Shown: positions 33,915-42,149 of the stretch, piece after piece | How positions within the stretch are numbered: position 1 is the stretch's first letter | Layout of the letters: the number at the start of each line of letters is the position of its first letter | Source: Frankia sp. R82 | GTDB lineage: Bacteria; Actinomycetota; Actinomycetes; Frankiales; Frankiaceae | Assembly: GCF_023716925.1 (NCBI RefSeq) | Contig: NZ_JAMQQG010000006.1 | Location: 1 to 64,000 of the forward strand | Direction of reading: 5' to 3' | DNA length: 64,000 bases | Notes under the pieces: model-generated | What the model was told of the DNA's origin: nothing | Databases searched by the model: none | Seen by the model: the letters and a program-made list of their open reading frames with translations, nothing else | Made by a program: the position numbers and the translations under genes

Positions 33915-34655
33915 TCAGCGCAGGTCGTCGGCGCCGGCCCGGGCGGCCTCGGTGTCGGAGGTGGTGCCGGCGGACTCACGGGCGAACACATCGGCTGCCT
34001 GCCGGTCCCCGCTCGTCTGCCCGGCGACCTGGCGGGCCAGCTCATCGTCGCCCAGCCCCGCACCGGCCGGACGGGTCGTGCCGGCGGCGGTGACATCCCG
34101 GGCCGGGCGGACGTGACGGACGATGGCGGCGCAGAAGGCACCGAGGTCGCCCGGGCGGCGACTGCTGATCAGGGTGTTCGGCCCGGATTCGTCGACGACG
34201 ACCTCCTCGTCGACCCATTCGGCACCGGCGTTGCGCAGGTCGGTGCGCACACTCGGCCAGCTGGTGATCCGCCGACCACGGACCGCATCGGCCTCGACGA
34301 GCGTCCACGGACCGTGACAGATCACCGCAACCGGACGGCCCGCGTCGAAGAACGCCCGGCTGAAGCGGACGGCGTCGGGCTGGGTCCGCAGCTGGTCGGG
34401 GTTGGCGACCCCGCCGGGCAGGATCAGAGCGTCGAAGTCGGCGGGATCGGCCACCTCGACGGTGATGTCGACACCGAACTGATCGGCCCGGTCCAGGTGG
34501 TCGTAGGCCTGGATCCGGCCGAGCTGGGTGGACACGAGTACCGGCTCGCCACCGGCCCTGCGCACCGCCTCCCAGGGCTGGGTGAGTTCGGCCTGCTCGA
34601 CGCCTTCCGGCGCGACCAGAAAGGCGACCCGGGTGCCGGCGAGATCATTGCTCAT
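33915..34655 (-). CDS. DJ-1/PfpI-family protein
   Basis: 246 aa. The DJ-1/PfpI core spans residues 8-190: VAFLVAPEGVEQAEL (E17), FDALILPGGVANPDQLR, and the nucleophile elbow VAVICHGPWTL with C113 and H114. Members include glyoxalase III, protease-like and general stress proteins; the E/C/H arrangement of PfpI-type proteins is retained. The last 50 residues form an Ala/Asp/Thr-rich extension not usual in the family. ATG 34655 follows GGAGGGAG. Confidence 0.85.
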   Translation of the reverse strand: MSNDLAGTRVAFLVAPEGVEQAELTQPWEAVRRAGGEPVLVSTQLGRIQAYDHLDRADQFGVDITVEVADPADFDALILPGGVANPDQLRTQPDAVRFSRAFFDAGRPVAVICHGPWTLVEADAVRGRRITSWPSVRTDLRNAGAEWVDEEVVVDESGPNTLISSRRPGDLGAFCAAIVRHVRPARDVTAAGTTRPAGAGLGDDELARQVAGQTSGDRQAADVFARESAGTTSDTEAARAGADDLR

Positions 34656-35142
34656 CGATCCGCTCTCCCTCCACTTCGAAGACGGCGGCGCATGCGTCGG
34701 ATTCGTCACATGAACACGGCATATCTCCGTACCCACTCCGGGGACCCTCACCCGAACCACTGCGGACCCTCGGTGCGAGCCGCCCGCGACCGCTGTCGGC
34801 TTCACGTCCGCCTCGCGGCGCCGCTCTGACAGCAGGACCCCTGCCCGACACCAGACCCGTTACGCGCGTCGTCGCCAAAACGCCCGGAATCACCCTCGAA
34901 CCACACCGACCCGTCACCCTGCGCACCCCGATCACGACACAAAGGTGCCACCAGCATGGGGGTGAGGTGGCGCATGGTACGCAACGCGACGCTTCCCCGC
35001 CTGTCAGAACAAGGACTTATCCCGGGGCGAGAGTGACTTATGCGGGCCACATACTATTTCGTTTCAACCCGGGCATTACGATCTTGCGTCGCCGTCGTTG
35101 TCGCGCCCCCCGCCATGTCCGGCATACCCGAGGAGGCCTCCG
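34656..35142. other. Divergent intergenic region upstream of the Rieske gene
   Basis: No gene is supported. It must contain promoters for both the DJ-1 gene and the Rieske gene. An AT-richer stretch (35030-35080) precedes the Rieske gene, and GAGGAGG lies at 35129-35136. Confidence 0.5.
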
Positions 35143-36309
35143 ATAGACCGCTACGAGCTCATCGATCTGACTCGACGGGCACTCAAAATCTCCACTGACC
35201 GGACAACGGACATGACGGCCGCCGAACGCCGCCAGCCAGCCAGTGCGTACACGGACAGCGAACGTGCCGAACGAGAGCGGGAACTGGTTCGGCGCGCTCC
35301 GCAGCTTGTTGGTTATCGATCCGAACTTCCCGAGCCGGGCAGCTACTGCACGAAGACCGTCATGAACGTTCCTGTCCTGATGACCCGGGATGCGGACGGA
35401 CAGGTCCGGGCTTTCCAGAACATCTGCGCGCACCGCGGTGCCCCGGTCGCCCAGGGCTGCGGTACGGCGGAGCGGTTCGTCTGCCCGTTCCACGCGTGGA
35501 CCTACGACAACCACGGCCGCTTCGTCGGCGGCCCCGGCAAGGAGGGCTTCCCGACCGCACTGGCCCCCGGTGCCGGGCTCACCGAACTGCCCGCCGCCGA
35601 GTACGCCGGCTTCCTGTGGATGAGCCTCACCCCGCAGGGCGGCCCGCTGGACATCGCGACGCATCTCGGTGACCTTGGTCCGGAGCTTGCCTCCTGGAAC
35701 ATCGGAACCTGGTCGCCGGTCGGCGAGAAGGTACTCGACGCGCCGGTCAACTGGAAGCTCGCGCTGGACACGTTCGCGGAGAACTACCACTTCGCGACCG
35801 TCCACCGGGACTCGTTCGGCACGTTCGCCCGCAGCAACTGTGCCCTGTTCGACTCCTATGGGCCCCACCACCGGCTGGTGTTCCCCCTGCGGAACATCAC
35901 CGACATCGCCGACCAGCCCGAGGACACCTGGGAGCCGCTGAACCACCTGGTGGTCATCTACGCGCTGTACCCGAACATCGTGCTGTCGTGCACGGTCGCC
36001 AACGGCGAGGTGTTCCGGGTCTACCCCGGACAGACGCCGGGCCAGTCGGTCACCTATCACCAGAACGCCACTCCGATGGACATCTCCGACGAGGTGATGC
36101 GCATCGGCGCCGGCGAGATCTTCGACTACGCGCACAGCTCCGTCCGCGACGAGGACTACCTGCTCGCCGCCGACATCCAGCGCGCCCTGGCCTCCGGTGC
36201 CCGGTCCGAGCTGGTCTTCGGCCGTAACGAGCCCGGCCTGCACCACCGGCACGCAGCCGTCGACGCGGCGCTGGCCAACACGGTGCTGGCTGACACGCCG
36301 GGCGCCTGA
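35143..36309 (+). CDS. Rieske non-haem iron oxygenase, large (alpha) subunit; apparent AUA start
   Basis: About 388 aa. Rieske cluster ligands: CAHRGAPVAQGC... to CPFHAW (C-x-H and C-x2-H). Mononuclear iron site: LDTFAENYHFATVHRDSF, with the two His ligands. Such enzymes dihydroxylate or demethylate aromatic, steroid or amine substrates using an external ferredoxin/reductase. The N-terminal coding signature begins IDRYELIDLTRRALKI, directly after a perfect GAGGAGG and 6-nt spacer, but the codon there is ATA (35143). In-frame alternatives are TTG 35098, with no good site, and ATG 35212, which would cut the conserved start. No beta subunit or reductase adjoins it. Confidence 0.85.
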   Translation: MDRYELIDLTRRALKISTDRTTDMTAAERRQPASAYTDSERAERERELVRRAPQLVGYRSELPEPGSYCTKTVMNVPVLMTRDADGQVRAFQNICAHRGAPVAQGCGTAERFVCPFHAWTYDNHGRFVGGPGKEGFPTALAPGAGLTELPAAEYAGFLWMSLTPQGGPLDIATHLGDLGPELASWNIGTWSPVGEKVLDAPVNWKLALDTFAENYHFATVHRDSFGTFARSNCALFDSYGPHHRLVFPLRNITDIADQPEDTWEPLNHLVVIYALYPNIVLSCTVANGEVFRVYPGQTPGQSVTYHQNATPMDISDEVMRIGAGEIFDYAHSSVRDEDYLLAADIQRALASGARSELVFGRNEPGLHHRHAAVDAALANTVLADTPGA

Positions 36310-36629
36310 CCGCCCCGCACGGACGGTCCCAGCGCACCGGCACCACCATCGCGGCGGGCGGGCGGCTCCTCGCCACCGCCCCGCCCGTCCGCACCGCACC
36401 GCCCGCACCGCCCGCACCGCCCGCACTGCACCGTCCGCACGGTCCGCGCCGCACCGTCCGTCCCCGCACCGTCCGTCCGCGCCCCGCTCATCCGTCCTGC
36501 CGGCCCCGCTCGCGTCGCCGCCGCGCTGCGCCCGCACCAGCGCCAAGGGTGCGTCTGCCCCCCGCTCCGCGGGTGGATCGTGCGTCACGCTGGGGCATCC
36601 GTCCATCGCGCGGGCGTAGCGTGCGAGGC
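36310..36629. other. Low-complexity intergenic region
   Basis: Mostly degenerate CCGCACCG/CCGTCCGC repeats (36380-36490). No gene supported. Confidence 0.6.
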
Positions 36630-36956
36630 ATGGCTTCTGTACCCACAGCCCCCGTTGTCGCGGCCGGACTCGTCGGCGGCTACTCGACCGCCCGGCTCAG
36701 TGGACGTCGCCCCCTCGGCGGGGTCGTGCTCGCCGCGGCCGGCGCGGTCTGCGGCCGATCCTGGCTGCGTACCCGTGGACCAGCCCTGACGGGTGTCCTG
36801 GTCGGCACCTACCTGACCGCCTTCGGCGCCTCCCATCCGCTGGCCAAGAAGCTCGGCGCCTGGCCGTCGGTGCTGACCGTCACCGCCATCGCCTCGGCCA
36901 CGTCCTACCTGCTCGCCGACCGCCCCGAAGCCCGCAGCACTCCCACCCCCCGCTGA
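36630..36956 (+). CDS. Small conserved membrane protein, unknown function
   Basis: 108 aa with three or four hydrophobic segments (PVVAAGLVGGYSTARL; GGVVLAAAGAVCG; ALTGVLVGTYLTAFGAS; WPSVLTVTAIASATSYLLA). The motif GGYSTARLSGRRPLGG and the short length match small actinobacterial membrane proteins of no known function. The ATG at 36630 has GCGAGG close upstream. It stands alone between two low-complexity regions. Confidence 0.65.
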   Translation: MASVPTAPVVAAGLVGGYSTARLSGRRPLGGVVLAAAGAVCGRSWLRTRGPALTGVLVGTYLTAFGASHPLAKKLGAWPSVLTVTAIASATSYLLADRPEARSTPTPR

Positions 36957-37077
36957 TCACCACCTGCTGACCGCCGGCCGCCGCCTGCCGCGCTGCGACC
37001 ACAACCGCGAGGACACGACCCGCTCCCCTCATGTGGAGGGCGCTTCCGGATCACCCCAGGCGGTTCCGTCCACCCTG

Positions 37078-37131
37078 ACTCCTGGGCCTGTCGCCCGCCC
37101 GGCGACTCCTGGGCCTGTCGGCCGCCCGGCG
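37078..37131 (+). repeat. Two tandem 27-bp units
   Basis: Copies at 37078-37104 and 37105-37131, each starting ACTCCTGGGCCTGTCG and ending CCGCCCGGCG, differ at one base. Confidence 0.9.
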
Positions 37132-37136
37132 GTGCC

Positions 37137-37237
37137 CCTCGAAGTGTGGTCGCTCAGCCCGACTGACACCGTGCCCAGCGACCACACTTCGAGCCCGGAC
37201 CGCACCAAACTCCCCGATCCACGAAAACCGCCCGGGG
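37137..37237 (-). repeat. Dispersed repeat family B, full copy with perfect hairpin
   Basis: CTCGAAGTGTGGTCGCT (37138-37154) pairs perfectly with 37177-37193 around a 22-nt loop. The wider 100 bp aligns in the opposite orientation with 55887-55985. Confidence 0.85.
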
Positions 37238-37322
37238 CGCGGCCTGCGGACCGCCGCCTGACCGCGCAGCGGCCCATCTCAGACGACCACAACGCCGAGG
37301 AGTTCGACCCCATCACCGATCC

Positions 37323-37375
37323 TGCCGAGGCTTGGTGAAGGATCCAGGGCCCCAGATCTTCACTAACCCTCGGCA
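37323..37375. repeat. Imperfect palindrome of about 26-bp arms
   Basis: TGCCGAGGCTTGGTGAAGGA and its near-complement ending TTCACTAACCCTCGGCA fold into a long hairpin with few mismatches. Confidence 0.7.
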
Positions 37376-37381
37376 AGACCC

Positions 37382-37460
37382 GATCACGGTCTCGACGCGG
37401 GGCGATCACGGTCTCGACGCGAGGCGAGGCGATCACGGTCTCGACGCGAGGCGATCACGG
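37382..37460 (+). repeat. Three units of a 22-bp direct repeat
   Basis: GATCACGGTCTCGACGCG begins units at 37382, 37404 and 37431; the middle unit has an extra GAGGC. Confidence 0.9.
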
Positions 37461-37849
37461 GTGGCTCCGACCGCCCGCCGAGGTGGCAGCGCGGCCGGGC
37501 GCGACGCCCGGAGGCAGTGCGGCACCAGGTTCGGCACAAACCTCAAGGAACTTCGTGCCGCCCCAGCAGCCACTGTTACCCCGTCAACATGGCACTCCTC
37601 GGCTCGAGCCACCCCGACCCGACCGTCACACAGCGTTGCTTTGCCAGCGGGTGGCCACCGAAGCGGGTGGGCGGCCGGAGCTGGCGAGCGCAGGCACGGG
37701 TGGACGGTCGGGCCGGGGCGAGCCCGGCAGGACGGCGGGACGGTCGCGTGTCAACGGCAGGTGGCGATCCGCCGGTCGGGTGGTGGTCCGTAGAGAGCAC
37801 CCCGGTCAGGGTGGTGCCATCGCCTGTCCGGACCACCTGCGTATGACCG

Positions 37850-38269
37850 TCAGGTGCCAGTGCCGACGGTGGATGTGACCGCCCGCAGGAGGGCGCCGAG
37901 ACGGTCCCAGGCATGGCGCGCCTCGGCGGCGTACTGCTGCTCGTGCGGCGGTGCGGAGGCCAGTAGCTGCACCGTCTTCACCGCCGCGTACAGGTACAGC
38001 GGGCGTCCCCGCCAGATGGTCAGCAGCGGATACGTCTCGCTGAGTGCCCGGTGCACGGTTCGTCGCAGCGGGATGTCAGGGCTGCGCTGACCCACGTCCA
38101 TCCGGTGCAGGATGGTGACGGCGGCGTCTATCTCGTCCATGTCCGGGATCCAGATCCCGGTCACCAGGGCCCGCGCGGCCTCGTCGTACGCATCCGCGGC
38201 GGCCACCACCGGGTATCCGCCGCCGTGGTGCACGGGGGGCGGCGCCCAGTCGTCGTCATCATCGGTCAC
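37850..38269 (-). CDS. Hypothetical cytoplasmic protein
   Basis: 139 aa. It starts with an acidic run (VTDDDDDW), then a largely helical body (DAYDEAARALVTGIWIPDMDEIDAAVTILHRM; YPLLTIWRGRPLYLYAAVKTVQLLAS). No family is recognised and there are no TM segments or signal. Codon use is typical of neighbours. The GTG at 38269 is chosen from the acidic start and a GGACGG upstream; a longer reading to 38332 is open. It is divergent from the esterase gene. Confidence 0.5.
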   Translation of the reverse strand: MTDDDDDWAPPPVHHGGGYPVVAAADAYDEAARALVTGIWIPDMDEIDAAVTILHRMDVGQRSPDIPLRRTVHRALSETYPLLTIWRGRPLYLYAAVKTVQLLASAPPHEQQYAAEARHAWDRLGALLRAVTSTVGTGT

Positions 38270-38422
38270 CCGACCACCGTCCCTGACGCAGCCGGCTCTG
38301 GACCGGACAGTGGCCAGGCCCATAGTGGCCAACCACCCGGGTGGGCGCTGCTGCCCCCCGTCCGGACCAGGTACGCCGTGGACGCACCACCAGCCCGATC
38401 GGGCGGGTCACCCGACGCCCGG

Positions 38423-38486
38423 CACCACCGACGTCCAGCACCACCGACGTCCAGCACCACCGACGCCCGGCACCACCGACGCCCGG
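38423..38486 (+). repeat. Four tandem 16-bp units upstream of the esterase gene
   Basis: CACCACCGACGTCCAG twice, then CACCACCGACGCCCGG twice, followed by two 17-bp GGCTCATCCCCCGGCTG units to about 38520. All lie before the esterase start and are probably untranslated. Confidence 0.9.
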
Positions 38487-38552
38487 GCTCATCCCCCGGC
38501 TGGGCTCATCCCCCGGCTGGGGATGTGCTCGGCGGCTGGGACCATCGTCGGC

Positions 38553-39488
38553 ATGCGACCGAGCCGGCGAACCCTGCTGATCACCGTGCCGGCGGTTACC
38601 GCCGGTGCGGCCCTCGCGAACGTCGGCGGCACCGGCTGCGCGGCCTCGACCTCGACCACACCGGGGATATCCAGCGCGGCTGGCCCGGGCCCCACGGCCT
38701 CCGCCGGCGCGGCCGCGCCGGCCTCGGCCTCCGGATCCGCGTCACCCCAGCAGCGACGTGCGGCGCAGGCGGCGTCCGGGCCGGCGGTCGTGACGGCGAC
38801 GTCGTTTCGCAGTGCGGCGCGGGGCCGGCAGGTGTCGATGGTGGTCGTCGCACCGGCCGGCGGGGCCCGTGACCTGCCGGTCTGCCTCGTGCTGCATGGA
38901 CGGGGGGACGATGCCCGCGGCTCGGTCGGACTGCTCGGCCTCGACGCGCTGCTCCCGGGCGTGATCCGCGCGGGCGTCCCGCCCTTTGCGCTGGTCACCC
39001 TGGACGGCGGCACCACCTACTGGCACCGGCGGGCCTCCGGCGACGACCCGGAGACCATGATCCTGGAGGAGGTGCGGCCCCGGCTCGCCGCGGCCGGGAT
39101 ACGCACCACACGCCTGGCCGCGTGGGGATGGTCGATGGGTGGCTACGGCGCGCTGCTACTCGCTCGGCGCCATCCCGACCTGGTCGTCGCCGCGGCGGCC
39201 AGCAGCCCGGCGATGTGGCACACCTACGGTGCGAGCGCCCCGGGCGCCTTCGACTCGGCCGCCGACTTCGCCGCCCACCGCGTCCTGGGCACCGGGCCCG
39301 CGCCGGGCGTCGCCTACCGTGTCGACTGCGGCAGTTCCGACCCGTTCGCCGCCGTCTCCCGCGAGGCCGTCACGCAGCTACAGCCCGCCGAGCACAGCCT
39401 CGGCGCCGGCAGCCACAACCCCACCTACTGGCGCTCGGTCGCCCCCGCCCAGCTCGCCTTCGTCGGCACCGTCCTGGCCCGCACCTGA
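38553..39488 (+). CDS. Exported alpha/beta-hydrolase (esterase family)
   Basis: 311 aa. The N-terminus MRPSRRTLLITVPAVTAGAA has a twin-arginine-like S-R-R-x-L-L motif and hydrophobic core, ending near TGC, which could be a lipid-modified Cys with a poor lipobox. A Ser/Ala/Pro linker follows. The hydrolase domain (about 85-311) has LPVCLVLHGRGDD (oxyanion), the nucleophile elbow AAWGWSMGGYGA and a late Asp and His (DPF; GSHNPTYW), as in esterase-D/antigen-85-like enzymes. It acts outside the membrane on an unknown ester. ATG 38553 is chosen because the signal peptide starts there. Confidence 0.8.
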   Translation: MRPSRRTLLITVPAVTAGAALANVGGTGCAASTSTTPGISSAAGPGPTASAGAAAPASASGSASPQQRRAAQAASGPAVVTATSFRSAARGRQVSMVVVAPAGGARDLPVCLVLHGRGDDARGSVGLLGLDALLPGVIRAGVPPFALVTLDGGTTYWHRRASGDDPETMILEEVRPRLAAAGIRTTRLAAWGWSMGGYGALLLARRHPDLVVAAAASSPAMWHTYGASAPGAFDSAADFAAHRVLGTGPAPGVAYRVDCGSSDPFAAVSREAVTQLQPAEHSLGAGSHNPTYWRSVAPAQLAFVGTVLART

Positions 39489-39532
39489 CGGCCGACCTTG
39501 ATACCGACGGCTACCCCTGGTGTTCGGCGATC

Positions 39533-40375
39533 TCACACACCGTTCGGGTCGTCACCGCCCCGTGTCGGCAGAAGGCGGGTCCGGAGCAGGTCGAGGACCT
39601 GGTCGAGCGCTGCCCGGGTGGGCTGGCCCGGCTCGTCGATGAGGTGCTCGGTGAGGACCGAGTGCGGCGGCCCCGCCGCCTCGGGGTTGGCTGTGTCGCC
39701 GTCGAGCTCGACGGCGACGAAGGCATCGCCGAGCCGCTCACGCAGGAACTGGAAGCGCTCGGACGGGACGAACCGGTCGCCCCGGAAACGCAGGCCGAGC
39801 ACCTCAAGGCCCTCATCGGCGCAGCGGCGCCGGACGACGTCGAGATCCGCCGCCGAGCAGTCGATGGTCCGCCGGGTGGCCGGGCGGACCGCGAACGGCA
39901 ACGACGGCTCGGCCAGCACAGGCGCCACAAGGCTCGGATGGGTCGCCATGGCCAGGGCGAAACCGCCGGTGAAGCACATCCCGACGGCACCGACACCGCG
40001 ACCGCCCAGGCGCGCATGTTCGGCCGCGGCCAGGGCGCGCAGCCACGAGACGACCGGGGAGGTGCGATCCGTCGCCAACAGGGTGAACTCCCGGCTGATG
40101 CAGGCCGAGGCGAACGACGACACCGTGTAGCGGACCAGGCTGAGACGGCCCGCCGCGTACGGGTCCTTGCCCGGGACGCCGAACAGGTGGGGCAGCACCG
40201 CCGTGCAGCCGACGCCGACCACCCGGCGGGCAAAGGCGGCGACCTTCGGCGTGATGCCCGGCAGCTCGGTAATGATGATCACAGCTGGTCCGGCGCCGGC
40301 CCGGTACACGGTCCGGGTGCTGCCATCGTGGGAGAACGGGGTCGCGTCGAAGTCGGCAAGACTGTCATCGGACAC
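39533..40375 (-). CDS. Dienelactone-hydrolase-family protein
   Basis: 280 aa. Alpha/beta-hydrolase fold with the dienelactone hydrolase triad: Cys nucleophile in GAVGMCFTGGFALAM, and a late His in GPPHSVLT; the ELPG motif near residue 38 supplies the conserved Glu. Family members hydrolyse dienelactones in chloroaromatic breakdown or other carboxylic esters; no catechol genes are adjacent, so the substrate is open. ATG start at 40375. It is convergent with the esterase gene. Confidence 0.83.
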   Translation of the reverse strand: MSDDSLADFDATPFSHDGSTRTVYRAGAGPAVIIITELPGITPKVAAFARRVVGVGCTAVLPHLFGVPGKDPYAAGRLSLVRYTVSSFASACISREFTLLATDRTSPVVSWLRALAAAEHARLGGRGVGAVGMCFTGGFALAMATHPSLVAPVLAEPSLPFAVRPATRRTIDCSAADLDVVRRRCADEGLEVLGLRFRGDRFVPSERFQFLRERLGDAFVAVELDGDTANPEAAGPPHSVLTEHLIDEPGQPTRAALDQVLDLLRTRLLPTRGGDDPNGV

Positions 40376-40517
40376 GACCGCCAGCCAACCAGAACGCCCA
40401 AGTGGCAGCGAGCAGCACGCCTGATGGTGGAACTCGGCAGGCGTCGCGGGCGCGGGGCGCTTTGCCGATCATCTCCGCGACCCTGCCGTGCCGCACCGGG
40501 TGGGGCGGCGAGTGCGG

Positions 40518-40805
40518 TCAGCTGGTGATCTCGCTGATCTGGACCTGGCCGGGAACGGTGCTGTAGTTGGGCAGGTCGTTGACGAGGAACGTGAAGTCGA
40601 GCTTGCCTAGGGCGGCCTTCAGCTCGTCGAGGGACTCGAAGGTGACGGTGGCGGTGGCCTCGTGTGGGCCGTCGATGCCGCGGGTGACCTCGACGTCGGA
40701 GCGGCCGAGGGCGGCGGCGAAGACGGGAATGTGCTTGTCGCGGTAGTAGTCGTGGTCGAACGTCGCGCCTTCGGTCTTCGGGTAGAAGACGGTCCACCGA
40801 ATCAC
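40518..40805 (-). CDS. EthD-family small protein
   Basis: 95 aa. MIRWTVFYPKTEGATFDHDYYRDKHIP is the typical EthD start (F-x-x-Y-x-x-x-H), and the ferredoxin-like alpha/beta barrel pattern continues to the end. EthD was named for its need in ethyl tert-butyl ether degradation; members are dimeric small-molecule-binding proteins. The ATG at 40805 follows GGGAGATCGCAGTG. It stands alone, 142 bp upstream (by direction of transcription) of the dienelactone hydrolase gene on the same strand, so the two may form a unit. Confidence 0.8.
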   Translation of the reverse strand: MIRWTVFYPKTEGATFDHDYYRDKHIPVFAAALGRSDVEVTRGIDGPHEATATVTFESLDELKAALGKLDFTFLVNDLPNYSTVPGQVQISEITS

Positions 40806-41136
40806 TGCGATCTCCCTGCGGCTCGAGACGCGCGGAATGTGTCGTGTGCCTCATCCCAGTCTGACCAGCTCATCCCAGGGATTCAACAAATGCCTGGTCT
40901 TGGGCGCGCGGCAGACCCGATCTCCGCCAGCTGGCGAGCCGGCCGGGAGCACGCCACCCACCCCAGGACACAATGTGTCTCACGTCACAGATCGAGGGAA
41001 CCGGAATCCTGGGCACTCCCCGGGGTGCTGACCGTGCACAACACGGACGGCTACGCACGCGGCACGAACGATCCGCGGAGCACAGGCGGTTCGCGGAGCA
41101 CAGGCGGTTCACGGAGCACGAAGCGGAGGCAGGCCC
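40806..41136. other. Divergent intergenic region with 18-bp direct repeats
   Basis: CGCGGAGCACAGGCGGTT is repeated exactly at 41074-41091 and 41092-41109, with a third, degenerate copy from 41110 that runs into the ribosome site of the LLM gene. No other feature was found. Confidence 0.6.
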
Positions 41137-41982
41137 ATGGAACTCGGTGTGCACGGAGTGAACATCATGGTGGCGGCAACCGGGAAGGACACCGCGCACC
41201 TGGCCCGCCGGGCCGAACAGCTCGGCTATCAGTCGTGGTGGACGGGCGATCATGTGGTGATGCCGGCATCGCTGCCGCCGGGTGGGCCGAACGGCCCGGC
41301 CGATCCCATCGTGGACGCGCTCGTCCACCTGTCCTATGTGGCGGCGGTGACCGAACGGATCGAACTCGGTACGGGCATTCTGATTCTGCCGCAGCGTAAT
41401 CCGCTGGTGCTGGCCAAGCAGGCCGCAAGCCTGGACGCGCTCAGCGGCGGGCGGTTGCTGCTCGGGGTCGGCCCGGGCTGGCAGGAGGCCGAGATGCGGG
41501 CGGTCGGCGTGCCCCCGCAGCAGCGTGGGGCGCGCACCGACGAGTACCTCGACGCCATGACCTCACTGTGGACGGACGAGTCGCCCGAATTCCACGGCCG
41601 CTACGTCGACTTCGCCGATGTCCTGTCCCATCCGCGGCCGGTGACGCCCGGCGGGCCAAGGATCATCATCGGCGGGCACAGCCCGGCGGCGTACCGGCGG
41701 GCGGTCGCCCGCGGGCATGGCTGGTTCGGCACCGGCACCGTCACCGGCCTGGAGGAGAGCCTGCGCGGACTGGAGAAGGCCGCCGCCGAGGTCGACCGTC
41801 CGGCCCGCCTCGGCCGCCTCGAGCTCACGTTCATGCACGCCGACCCCACCGAGATCAGCGCCGATGCCGTCCGGCAGGTGGCCGACCTCGGGGTGGACCG
41901 GTACCTCGTGTTCGCGACGCCGAGCCGCACGGTCGCCGCCGCCAAGGTCTTCCTCGAGCGCCACGCCGACCTCCCCCGCTGA
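41137..41982 (+). CDS. LLM-class F420-dependent oxidoreductase
   Basis: 281 aa. Luciferase-like barrel with VMPASLPPGGPNG, RIELGTGILILPQRNPLVLAKQAASLDALSGGRLLLGVGPGW and PRIIIGGHSPAAYRRA; the last two segments are the strongest family signatures and hold F420-contact regions. GGAGG precedes the ATG. It opens a long catabolic region (CaiB, amidohydrolase, FadD). The substrate is unknown. Confidence 0.88.
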   Translation: MELGVHGVNIMVAATGKDTAHLARRAEQLGYQSWWTGDHVVMPASLPPGGPNGPADPIVDALVHLSYVAAVTERIELGTGILILPQRNPLVLAKQAASLDALSGGRLLLGVGPGWQEAEMRAVGVPPQQRGARTDEYLDAMTSLWTDESPEFHGRYVDFADVLSHPRPVTPGGPRIIIGGHSPAAYRRAVARGHGWFGTGTVTGLEESLRGLEKAAAEVDRPARLGRLELTFMHADPTEISADAVRQVADLGVDRYLVFATPSRTVAAAKVFLERHADLPR

Positions 41983-42149
41983 TCTCCCCGCCGAGGCGAT
42001 CGCGTAGGTCCACACCTCGATCGCGCCAGCGGCGAGACGCAGATGGTCATCGCCGGCGCCCGTCGCCGGACGCTGGCGTCGCGCTGGACGGGCCACGGGC
42101 AGGCGCCGCGCCGGCTCCGGTCGGGATGATCCGAGGCCGGCGCGGGTGG

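Larger units (their letters stand above)
36957..37849. other. 893-bp repeat-rich non-coding region
   Basis: It contains two 27-bp direct repeats (37078-37131), repeat family B copy 2 with 17-bp perfect arms (37137-37237), a 53-bp imperfect palindrome (37323-37375) and three copies of a GATCACGGTCTCGACGCG unit (37382-37460). No gene with a recognisable signature was found on either strand. Confidence 0.6.

Noticed and set aside
37382-37460. Direct repeats as origin iterons or a CRISPR-like array
   Set aside because: Only three units, no spacers, no replication or cas gene nearby.
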